NCBI GenBank assembly: GCA_030765065.1
Contig: CM060990.1
Coordinates: 215,055,290 to 215,119,289 of the forward strand
Source: Deroplatys truncata
Taxonomy: Eukaryota; Arthropoda; Insecta; Mantodea; Mantidae
Direction of reading: 5' to 3'
Length of the DNA: 64,000 nucleotides
Shown here: one piece after another, positions 35,898 through 46,619 of the stretch
Layout: the number at the start of each line of letters is the position of its first letter
How positions within the stretch are numbered: position 1 is the first letter of the stretch
Program-made: the position numbers and the translations under genes
The notes under the pieces: model-generated
Databases searched by the model: none
What the model was told of the DNA's origin: nothing
Seen by the model: only the letters and a program-made list of their open reading frames with translations

Positions 35898-38800
35898 TCA
35901 AATGCGCAGATTAAATTCACAGTCACGAATAAAACGTAAAACACACTCTACAGCACGTTCGTCGTCTGCCAAAACGTTGGCTAGGCCAACAGGCAGACCC
36001 ACACGAACACGCAATGCAAGTAAAACCTGACACTCCTCTAAAACGTGACGCACCGTTAAGGGCGCATCACACTGCCCACAGAGTGGTTGCGAATTCACCC
36101 CTCAGCAAATACTTATGACTATAAATGCAATGTCCGATACGAAGGCGTATTAAAATTACCTCTTCCCGACGAGAAACACGGAAAGAGGTAGCCCAGACTA
36201 ACGGGAGAGGTTTAAACTCCCGCAACTTGTTCCCCAGGAGGGCCGTCCACTCATGGCTCCAAAGAGAGTGGATGCGGCGACGTAAAACAATAAACAAATC
36301 TGACGAGGGAACAACAGAAGTAAAACTTCTGGGTGACAAAATCTCCGATTTGGCAGCGGCGTCAGAAGACTCATTACCTGAGATGCCCACATGACCTGGA
36401 ATCCACATGAAGGAGACGCTGATGCCAGAGACACCAAGCGAGTGGAGCAGGTCATGAATGCGCTGTACGAGCGGGTGATAACTGTACAGCGAGCTAATAC
36501 TTTGAAGAGCACTCAGGGAGTCGGAGCAAATAAAACAGTGCCTAAGTCGTGCCGCTGAATGTATAAAAGAGACTGATAAATGCTAAAACGTTCGGCGGTA
36601 AAAATCGAACATTGCTCTGGTAAACGAAAGGTAAAACTATTTCCACCACAAAAAGGCACATCCTACTCCAGCATCAGTCTTAGATCCATCAGTAAATATA
36701 AAAGGCAAGTCCCCGAATTGCGACTGAAGTTCTAAAAACGCTGATCTAAAGACTGAAGAAGGGGTCTCATTCTTCGGCATCGACGATAACCCAAGATGAC
36801 AGAGAGCCTCAGCGCGCAAGCATGGAGGAAAACGCGTTTCCCCCCTTGGAAGGGCCGGCGCTGGCAAAACGTCCAAATGCCGAAGAAGCTGACGAAATCT
36901 AAACCCTGGAGGGAGCAATGCAGAGGAGCTGACTAAATATTGCCGATCAAGCGAATCCTCGTAAAATGCCGCGATGGACGGGTGGTCAGGCAAGCTGGAG
37001 AGTTGACAGGCATAGATTCACAGCTACACAAGAGCATCTCACGCCTGGAGGACAGCGGAAGCTCTGCAGCTTCAGCGTAAAGACTGGGCACGGGGCTAGT
37101 TGGAAAGGCCCCTGTAGCGACTCTAATACCACGATGATGAATGGGATTCAAGCGACGTAACACAGATGGACGTGCCGCTGAAAAGACAATACATCCGTAA
37201 TCACGTTTGGATCGCACCTAAGAGCGATATAGACGCAGAAGGACGGTCCGATCAGGTCCCCAGGATGTGCCACTTAAAACACGTAAAACATTAAGAGAAC
37301 GGTCACAGTTTGCTTTTAAAAAGGAAATGTGAGAAGTCCAACACAACTTCCTATCAAAAATCAACCCCAAAAATTTCGCCTCGTCTGCAAACGGAAGTAT
37401 CCCTGGCCCTAGATGGAGAGAGGGCGGAGGGAAATACTTCCGGCGCCAGAAGTTGATGCAGACGAATTTCTCCGCGGAGAAATTAAAGCCGTTGGCGTTA
37501 CTCCAGGCGTAGAGACGGTCGATACAGCTCTGCAGACGGCGTTCAAGTAGACAGGTCCGCCGTGAACTGCAATAACTGGCAAAATGGTCAACAAAAAGGG
37601 TCGACATGCCAGGTGGAATACAATCAACAATGGGGTTGATAGCAATCGCAAAACGTGTGACACTGAGTACAGAGCCCTAAGGTACTCCGTTCTCTTGAAT
37701 AAAATGAGATAAAACCGAGGGCACACGTACAAGAAAAACGCGGTCCTTCATGAACTCCCGAAGAAATATGGAAAGACGACCGCGGATATTCCATGCGTGA
37801 AGTGTACGTAAATTGCCCCCCCTCCAACAAGTGTCATAAGCTTTCTCCAGGTCAAAACACACAGCCACGGTTTGACACTTTCTCAGAAATCCATTCATAA
37901 CATGCGTCGACAGGGACACCAGATGGTCGCCGGTAGAGCGATAGCGACGAAATCCGCACTGAGCGTTCGCTAGACGTTTCTGAGACTCAAGCCACCATGT
38001 CAACCGCCCGTTGATCATGCGCTCCATCATCTTGCAAATGCAACAGGTGAGGGAGATAGGGCGGTAGCTGGAAGGTAGTTGGCGATCCTTCCCAGGCTTA
38101 AGAATAGGGACAATGGTGGCTTCGCGCCAAACGGAAGGAAAAGGCCGTCTTGCCTAATACGGTTATAGACCTGTAAGAGAGAGACTTTACTGTCGGCTGA
38201 AAGCTTCTTTAACATCAGGACATGAATGCCGTCCGGCCCAGGTGCGGAGTGCCTAGAGCAATGAAGAGCGTGCTCCAGCTCCCTCATTGTGAAAAGTTCA
38301 TTGTAACACTCAATATTAGCAGACCGAAAATTAAAGGTGTCGGAATCCAGCCGGTCTTTAATAGAGCGAAAGCCGCCGGAATAATGGTCTGAACTGGATA
38401 CCGCCTCAAAGGCAGCGCCCAGAGTGTTAGCGATTGTAGCCGGATCCACTATAGTGGCATTGGAAACCTGAAGGCCAGAAACAGTACAATGCGACACTTT
38501 ACCTGAGAAGCGACGAAGTTTGTCCCAAACAACAGATGAAGGCATAAAGCGATTAAAAGACTCGACAAAACGACTCCACGACGCCTTCTTGCTATCCTGA
38601 ATAATGCGACGAGCCCTGGCGCTTAATTGTTTAAAAGTCACCAAATTATCACGTGTAGGGTGTCGCCGAAACACCCTAAGTGCAGTCCTACGGGCACGAA
38701 CTGCGTCCCGACAATCCTCGTTCCACCACCGAACAGGTGGCCGCCGAGGTTGAGAGGATGAACGGGGAATTGCGCGTTCGGCGGCAGAGAAAATCGTAGA

Positions 38801-39467
38801 CGTAAGGTGCTGCGCTAGTTGGTTAATGTCGGCGAAGGGCTGATCGTAAAAATGCACGAGGCTGGAATACAAGCTCCAGTCGGCTTTTAAGAATATCCAG
38901 ATAAGTACTCTGGAATGCCGTACGTGGTGCGAAAGAAGAGAAACGATGCAGGGGTAATGGTCGCTTGAGTAGGTGTCAGCGACGATGTTCCACTGAAGAC
39001 GACGAGCAAGCTGGAGTGAGCAAATGGCAAGGTCCAGGTGAGAGAATGTACCAGAAGAATCAGAAATAAAAGTAGGTGCACCTGTATTGAGGATGGAAAG
39101 ATTGAACTGGTAAAAAATGTCGGAAAAAAGAGTTCCCCTCGCACAAGCCCTTGGCGAACCCTACAGTGGGTGATGGGCATTAAAATCTCCCAACAGAAGA
39201 AATGGTGTTGGGAGAGCGGACAATAGAGCTCGAATGTCTGCGGGAGCATGGGGAGACGATGGAGGTGAATACACAGAGCAAACAGAAAACAAAAAGTCGG
39301 GTAAGGTCGTAGCGAACCGGAGTATATCCCCGGAGATCAAAAGGATCATGAGGGCGAAGCTTGGTCTCCTGCAAACACACGATCATAGGCGAACGGGAAC
39401 GCAATAAAAATTGCAGTTCCGCCCTATGCAATCGCACACCACGTACATTCCAGGTCAGGATAGCCAT
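35898..39467 (-). pseudogene. LINE ORF2 (endonuclease, RT, RNase H), copy D
   Basis: Starts at ATG 39467 (MAILTWNVRG), 20 bp after the ORF1 stop, and ends at 35898. Order: endonuclease (QETKLRPHDPF; GDFNAHHP), linker with WWNEDCRDAVRARRTALR (38027-38872 is one long frame of 281 codons), RT with QCGFRRYRSTGDHLVSL and LEKAYDTCWRGG, RNase H (FTDGSKTD, WIPGHVGISGNESSD), and the C-terminal zinc motif CGQCDAPLTVRHVLEEC. The RT catalytic box is FVDH, not FVDD. A segment of about 110 bp is missing in the endonuclease (near 39300), and several frameshifts occur. Expected intact length is about 1,200 residues. Confidence 0.87.
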
Positions 39468-39488
39468 TAAGAAAAAGGGATAAACTGT

Positions 39489-40462
39489 CTATTTAGAAGG
39501 GCGGCTTAAAATTACCTTTCGTTTAACCTTTGGGCCCGGGCTTTTGGTATGGAGTTGGCCAGACTCCATAGACTCCTCGAAGGGAGGGCCAACGCGCTCA
39601 GAACCAGAAACCGATTCAAGCGCCGTGAATCGGTTCTGGGTGGCGATGGGTGAGGGGTGCCGCTGAGCGCGGCTTGTCCCAGGAGCTTCCTGCGACTGCG
39701 ACCTCCGAGGAGGAGAAGGTGAACTTTTCTTACCGCGCGCACGCCGAGGGTCCTTCAGAAAATCTTCCCTACGAAGTTTCTGCTTGGGTTTCTTTTCAGC
39801 GGCTTGCAACTTCATTGACTTGGGACCAGGTTTATACGGCTTGGTAACTTTAGCCTTAATGGACGGCCGGAAGGTAGTGGCGGTTAATGCAGTCATAGTT
39901 CAGGTCTGAGTTTCGGCATCTACTCGTGGTACTGGCGAGGCAACAACAGAACTAAATGTGCCAGATCGCAGGAGTGAAGGTTGGCGCGCATGGTGACGCC
40001 TCCGGGCTTCAGCGAAGGACATTTTTTCCTTTACCCGGAACTGTCACCTTTTGATCAGAAAGATAGCCGACTAGTTCTTCGTCGGACATACCATCGAGAC
40101 AAAGGGTGGTAATGACGCCTCGACAGGAATCAAGGTGCGGTGCTTCTCGACACGGATAGGATAACCGTGGAGAAGCGTGGCGCGCAACAAGACGTACTTT
40201 GCTGTTCAGTTTTGGTTTGAACCAACAAGGAACCAATTCTAAGACGAGTGCAGGACTGAACCGCACCTGCAATAGCGTCAATGCCCTTCTGAATAATGAA
40301 AAGGTTCACCTTCTCAAAACTTTGTCCTTCTTCTGTTCGTGAAATAACCAAGTAACAACCAGATGTCGGCGGTGCCACTTCCGTTACATAGACTTTTCGG
40401 CGCTTGTTGTAAGTAATGGAGAAAGGGTGCTCCATAGCGAAATAAATCCTCCACCATTGCAA
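39489..40462 (-). pseudogene. LINE ORF1, copy D, zinc knuckles deleted
   Basis: The N-terminal part (MQWWRIYFAMEHPFSI...) and the C-terminal part (ending VILSRPSK) are present, but about 345 bp are missing at about 40045. The frame jumps from DQKVT straight to a spot next to KEKLSF, so the whole CCHC block is gone. There are also frame changes near 40150 and 40009. Copies A, F and P keep the knuckles, so the loss is private to D. Without them the protein would be expected not to bind element RNA normally. Confidence 0.85.
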
Positions 40463-41032
40463 CCGTCTCCGACCTCGGGCTCTGACTTCCCGGGCGTTAC
40501 CCCGGCTTGGGTGAGTGGCCTATCTATACCTAGCTCACCCCAGGGTCACACCTCCCAGAACATAGACAGAGGGACCCAATCGGCGTCGGAAGTCAGCAGC
40601 TCATGCAATGGCCCCCCGCGGGACTGCAGTTGAACAGCGGATACGAACACAAATCCTACATGACGACCCCGGGTGGTGGGCATGACGACATTACCCACTC
40701 ACCCAGCTGCGCACCCAGTGCGCGGGTATCCGTCAGGCTGTGTCCACGGAGGATTAAAAGAAAACCTTAAAACAAACTAAAAGTGTGTGGGCGTTTCGCA
40801 CTCAAGGTAGGCCGGCGAAGAAGTAAAAGAGATGTGTAAATGTGTGGACGTGGGGCGAAATGTTCGGAAATTGAAGATAAGTAAGAAACGACGGTCAGGG
40901 GCGACATGTAATGAAATGCCCAGAACGCACGAGAGCTTATCTTGAGTCCCCCCGTCACGAACACGAACCCACCTAGACCGGACGGGGATGAAGTGATGAA
41001 GATGGCGATGAGAGGCTCGGGAACCCCCGGGT

Positions 41033-44000
41033 TCAGACTTGGACCATGACTGCATTATCCGCCACTACCATCCGGCCGTCCATTTCTGCTATAGTTACTA
41101 AGCCAGCTAAAGAGTCTCCTAAGGTCATGAAGTCCCAAGGCATTGATAAGGAAGTCCAAGCAGGAACAAAGCAAAGAAGATTTTTTAAAGACCCTCCGCG
41201 TGCGCGCAGTAAGAAGAGTTCACCTTCTTCTCCTCGAAGGTCGCAGTCCCAGGAAGCTCCTGGGACAAGCCGCGCTCAGCGGCCGCCAGCATCCATTGCC
41301 ACCCAGAACCGATTCACGGTGCTTGAATCGGTTTCTGGCATCGAGAGCGTGGGCCCTTCCTTCGAGGAGGCTAAGGAGTCTGACCAACTCCATACCAAAA
41401 CCCCGAGCCCAAAGGTTAAGCACAAGGTGATTTTAAGCCGCCTTTCTAAGTAGACAGTTTATTCCTTTTATTCACGGCTATCCTGACCTGGAACTTACGT
41501 CGTGTACGATCGCATAGGGCGCAATTGCAACCTTTATTGCGTTCCCATTCACCTATGCTCGTGTGTTTGCAGGAGACTAAGTTACGCCCTCACGATCCTT
41601 TTGATCTCCGAGGGTATAGTCCGTATGGCTACGATCTCGAACCGGAGGAGGGTACTCCTGTTCATGTAGGTGTCATGATATTGGTGCGTACGACGTTCAT
41701 TTTCAGACTCTCACACTTACATCCGACTTGCAAGCTGTTGCCGTTGTTTTCTGTTTACTCTGTGTATTCACCTCCATCGTGTCCCCTCGCTCCGGCGGAC
41801 GTTCGAGATCTCTTGTCCGCTCTCCCAACACCTTTTCTTCTGTTGGGGGATCTTAATGCGCATCACCCCTTGTGTAGTTCGCCAAGGGCTTGTGCGAGGG
41901 GATCTCTTCTTTTCGACATTTTGTATCAGTTTAACCTCTCTATCCTCAATACAGGTGAACCTACTTTTATTTCTGACTCTTCTGGTACTTTTTCTCTCAC
42001 TTTGCCGTTTGCTCACCCAAGCTTGCTAGTCGTCTGCAGTGGAACGTCGTCGCTGACACCAGCGACCATTACCCCTGCGTCGTTTCTCTTTTGTGTCACC
42101 ACCTCCAGCATTCCAGAGTACCTCCTGGATATTCAGTAAGGCCGACTAAAGATTGTATTCCAGCCTCGAGTCTTTTGCGGACCAGTCCGTTCTGACGTTT
42201 ACCGTATCACCACCTCCAGCATTCCAGAGTACCTCCTGGATATTCAGTAAGGCCGACTGGAGATTGTATTCCAGCCTCGAGTCTTTTGCGGACCAGCCCG
42301 TACTGACGTTCACCAAATGGTGCAGTTCCTTGAGTCTACGATTCTATCTGCCGCCGAACGCTCAAATCTCCATTCATCCTCTCACCCTCGACGGATTCCT
42401 GTGCCTTGGTGGAATGAGGAGTGTCGGGTTCCCGCTCGTGCCCGTAGAACCGCACTTAGTGTGTTTCGGCGACAGCCTACACTTGATAATTTTATTACTT
42501 TTATACAATCACGCTCCAGGGTTCGTCGCATTATTCAGGATAGCAAGAAGGCACCTTGGACTCGTTTTCTCGAGTCCTTTAATCGCTTCACACCTTCCTC
42601 CGTTGTTTGGAATAAACTTCGTCGCTTCGCCGGTAAAGTGTTGCATTGTACTGTGTCTGGCATTCAGGTTTCCAATGCCACCATAGTGGATCCGGCTGCC
42701 ATTGCTAACACTCTGGGAGCTGCCTTTGAGGCGGTTTCCAGTTCAGACCATTATTCCGCCGGCTTTCGCTCTATTAAAGACCGGCTCGATTCCGCAACAT
42801 ATAAATTTCGGTCTGCTAATACTGAATGTTAAAACGAACTTTTTCACAATGAGGGAGCTGGAGCACGCTCTTCATTGCTCTAGGCACTTCGCTCCTGGGC
42901 CGGACGGCATTCATATCCTGATGTTAAAGCAGATTTCAGCCGACAGTAAACCCTGTCTCTTATAGCTCTATAACCGTATTTGGCAAGACGGCCTTTTTCC
43001 TTCCGTTTGGCGCGAAGCCACCGTTGTCCCTATACTTATGCCTGGGAAGGATTGCCAACTACCTTCAGCTACCACCCTATCTTTCTGACCAGTTACCTTT
43101 GCATGGTGAGGTAGTGCATGATCAACGGGCGGTTGACATGGTGGCTTGGGTCTCAGAAACTTCTGCGAACGCTCAGTGCGGATTTCGTCGCCATCGCTCT
43201 ACCGTCGACCAACTGGTGTCTCTGTCGACGCATATTATGAACGGATTTCTGGGAAAGTGTCAAACAGTGGCTGTATTTTTTGACCTGGAAAAAGCTTATG
43301 ACACTTGTTGGAGGCGCCGCATTTTACGTACACTCCATGAATGGAATTTCCGCGGTCGTCTTCCCATATTTCTTAAGGAGCTTATGACGGATCGCGTCTA
43401 TCGTGTACGTGTGGGCTCGGTTTTATCCAGTAGTTTTATTCAAGAGAACGGAGTACCTTAGGGCACTGTACTCAGTGTCACACTTTTTGCGATTGCTATC
43501 AACCCCATTGTTGATTGTATTCCACCTGACATTTCATCGTCCCTTTTTGTTGAAGATTTTGCGATCTATTGCAGTTCACGGCGGACCTGTCTGCCCGAAC
43601 GCCGTCCCCAGAGCTGTATCGACCGTACTTACGCCTGGAGTAACGCCAACGGCTTTAATTTCTCCGCCCAGAAATCAGTCTGCATCATCTTCTGGCGCCG
43701 GAAGTAGTTCCCACCGCCCTCTCTCCAACTTGGGCCGGAGATACTTCCGTTTGCAGACGAGGTGAAATTTTTGGGGTTGATCTTTGATAGGAAGTTGTGT
43801 TGGACTTCGCACATTTCCTTCTTAAAAGCAAAGTGTGACCGTTCTCTTAAAGTTTTACGTGTTTTAAGTGGCACATCCAGGGGAGCTGATCAACCGTCCT
43901 TCTTCGCCTTTATCGCTCTTTGGTCCGATCCAAGCTTGATTACGGGTGCATTGTCTATTCGTCGGCGCGTCCATCTGTGTTACGTCGATTGAATGTCATT

Positions 44001-44943
44001 CACCATCGTGGCATAAGAGTCGCTACAGGGGCCTTTCCAACTAGCCCTGTACCCAGTCTGTACGCAGAAGCTGAAGAGCCTCCGCTGACCTTCCGGCGCG
44101 AGATGCTTTTGTGCAGCTATGCCTGTCGACTCTCAAGCTTGCCTGACCACCCGTCCTTCGAGGTATTTGTTGAGGATTCGTTTGATCGCCAACATTTCGT
44201 TAGCTCCTCTGCATTGCTACCTCCAGGGGTTCGATTTCGACATCTACTTCGGCATTTGGACGATACGCCAGCGCCGGCCCTTCCACGGGGGGAAACGCGT
44301 TTTCCTCCATGGTCGCGCGCTGAGGCCCACTTTCACCTTGGGTTAACGTCGATGCCGAAAAATGAGACACCTGCTTCAGTCCTTTGATCCGCATTTTAGA
44401 ACTACAGACGCAATTCGGGGACTGTGATTTTATTTATACCAATGGGTCTAATACTGATGTTGGAGTAGGATGTGCCTTTGTTTTTGGTGCACATAGTTTT
44501 ACTTTTCGTTTACCCAGGCGATGTTCGATTTATACCGCCGAACATTTTAGTATCTATCATTGCGTTTTATACATTCAGCGGCACGTCTTACGGCGTTGTG
44601 TTGTTTGTACGGACTCTCTGATTGCCCTTCAGAGAATTCACGCGCTGTATAGTTACCACCCTCTCGTACAGCGCATTCTTGACATGCTCCACTCGCTTGG
44701 TGCTTCTGGCATCAGCGTCTCCTTCGTGTGGATTCCAGGTCATGTGGGCATCTCAGGCAACGAGTCTGCTGAAGCCGCTGCCAAATCGGCCGTTTTATAA
44801 ACCAGGTGTTTTACCGGTGTTGTTCCTTCCTCATATTTTTATGTTATTTTACGTTACCGTATCCTATCGCGCTGACGCGATGATTGGGCGGCTCTTAGGG
44901 GGAACATGTTGCGGGAAGTTAAACCTCTTCCGTTAGTTTGGGC
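41033..44943 (+). mobile_element. LINE copy P, piece 2 (end of ORF1, most of ORF2)
   Basis: Continues piece 1 directly: TTGGACCATGACTGC gives the TWTMTAL stretch of ORF1, whose stop is near 41451. It runs through endonuclease, RT and RNase H to CGTTAGTTTGGGC, where the TIR element (44944-51864) was inserted. The 3' end follows at 51865. With its two insertions removed, P is a single LINE lacking only its 5' end. Confidence 0.9.
41474..44943 (+). pseudogene. LINE ORF2, copy P (interrupted)
   Basis: The start codon is ACG (41474-41476) where the family has ATG. The endonuclease (QETKLRPHDPF, GDLNAHHP) is frameshifted. A tandem duplication of about 111 bp repeats CACCACCTCCAGCATTCC at 42098 and 42209. 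The RT shows QCGFRRHRSTVDQLVSLS, LEKAYDTCW and the box FVED instead of FVDD. The RNase H (ICTDSL-type, WIPGHVGISGNESAE) is largely in frame at 44384-44800. The last part, after the inserted element, ends at 52162. Multiply broken. Confidence 0.87.
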
Positions 44944-45916
44944 AGTAGTAATAGTCCCGGATGAGCCAATTGGATTAACGATAATCCTGCCGCTAGGGGC
45001 GCTAGTGTCGCTAGTGTCGCCGCGGATTAAGAGCGACGGCGGTAAGTTTGAAAAGCGCCATGAGCGGAAGGATTATCGTTATCGCAATTGGCTAATCCGG
45101 GACGAGATAAAAGAATTGAGGATTAGGGAAGAATGAACGAAAAACAGGAAGTGACTTGGAGGGTTTTGATTGGTAAAAATAAGACGAAATGTGATTGGTT
45201 CGTTAATTCGGGTGGAAGATGAAGGAAGGAGGATAAAAGAGTATGGAGGACACGTGATGGAGAGGAGTGGAGCGGCGAGGTGTTGTCTGTGCGGAGGTCG
45301 GGACTGAAAGAGGGAAAAGATGGCGAACGAGGGATAAAAAGTATAACAGAAAGTGACGTGTGAAGTTGTGATTGGTGTGAATAAGAAGTGATGTTATTGG
45401 TGGAAAGGAACAAATGAAAGTTTTTGATTGGTAAGAATAAGAGAGATTATGATTGCTGGAAAGAAAAAGGTGTGGGAGTGGGGTATGTTGGAGGTGATGG
45501 GAAAGGTAAGTTTTCCTACCAACAAGATTTGCAAAAGCCTCTCCAGAACTCATCAGCAATTTTTGAACGTTGGATGGTAGTTTTCTTGAGTGGATAGAGA
45601 GATGGGGCGATATGAGACGCGGTGGTGAAAATGGGAACTAAACAAGATGGCGGAGACAAGAGGTCTAAGGACGAGGAAATTTCGAGGTTAGTGGTCAACA
45701 TGGCGGACGCAAGAGGTGGGGGCAAGGAGACGCGGTGGTGAGAATGGGAACTAAAAGAAGATGGCGGAAGCAAGAGCTTAGAAGAGCAGATTTTGAGGTT
45801 AAAATAGTGGGAACTAAAAACTGGCGGAGGGTCGGCGACAAGGAAATGCGGTGGCCAACGTGAGAACTAAACAAGATGGCGGACGCAAGAGGAGGGTAAG
45901 GAGATTTGAGGTTACA
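44944..45916 (+). repeat. Left TIR of the 6.9-kb element
   Basis: About 970 bp, reverse-complementary to 50922-51864 with small length differences (coordinate sums drift by up to about 30). The outer 180 bp hold a nested inverted word: ATTAACGATAATCC / GGATTATCGTTAT around GCGGCGACACTAGC-type repeats (CGCTAGTGTCGCTAGTGTCGC). Further in are CAATCA-type words and AAGATGGCGGA motifs. Confidence 0.85.
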
Positions 45917-46619
45917 GTACCAAAACACCAAAGGATATATTCCTACGCCAAGCAGGCCCGAAAAATAATTATGCGTGTGGTACTTACCTCTTATTGGTGT
46001 TGATGCGTCACCAAAAGCGCAGCAGCTTCACGCGAAGCGAAAAAATAAAAGCAAACTGTTTTTGAAAATGCTTAACCAGCTTTAAGATCAACCAACATCA
46101 CTACGCACTGATATACCTAGGTTTTTTAAAGCGGTACAGACGCCCTTTGCACAGACGTAATTTAACTATAGCAAAAACCTGGTACTGGACCATCGTAATG
46201 GTCGCTAGCGTACGTAGGAGCAGGGTTCTCATTGCCGGTCGAAAGCGTTCAAAAAAGTGTACGACGCAGGTGTTCACAGTAGCTACTGTCGAAGTCAACC
46301 GTCGAGGTGTGAATGAACGAAATCTGTTCTTGCCGGCAATCTAGCTCGGAGATGTGAGGAGCGGTGGCAAAAATGGGAACTAAACAAGATGGCGGAAACA
46401 AGAAGTCAATAACGAGGGGATTTGAGGTTAGTGGTCAACATGGCAGACGCAAGAGTGGTAATCAGCAGTCGATGTGCGTCACGATATGGCCGCCGCGATT
46501 AAAGAGCTGCAAACTGCGCGATAACTTGAAAAATATTGCCCGGCGTGACGCATTGCGCGGCGCGCGCGTTTGCCGTAAACCGTTACAGTTGCCATACTTA
46601 TATTATCCGTATTTATTTT

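Larger units (their letters stand above)
35589..41032 (-). mobile_element. LINE copy D, near full length (5.4 kb), inserted in P
   Basis: The 3' end at 35589 (ATGATGAGATGCGGTTTAAGG on plus) and the 5' end at 41032 are both flanked by TC-GACTTGG (35579-35588 and 41033-41042, nine of ten bases equal), a target duplication of ten bases. It holds 5' UTR, ORF1, ORF2 and 3' UTR, but lacks about 35 bp at the extreme 5' end compared with copies A and F. It lies in ORF1 of the plus-strand copy P and is therefore younger than P. Confidence 0.92.

Noticed and set aside
45123-45773. Frames rich in Ser, Pro and His on the minus strand of the left TIR
   Set aside because: They are mirrored in the right TIR only because the TIR is repeated; composition follows the motif repeat and there is no domain.
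46101-46344. Small overlapping frames on both strands inside the TIR element
   Set aside because: 65 codons each, no domain, no conserved partner in the window.
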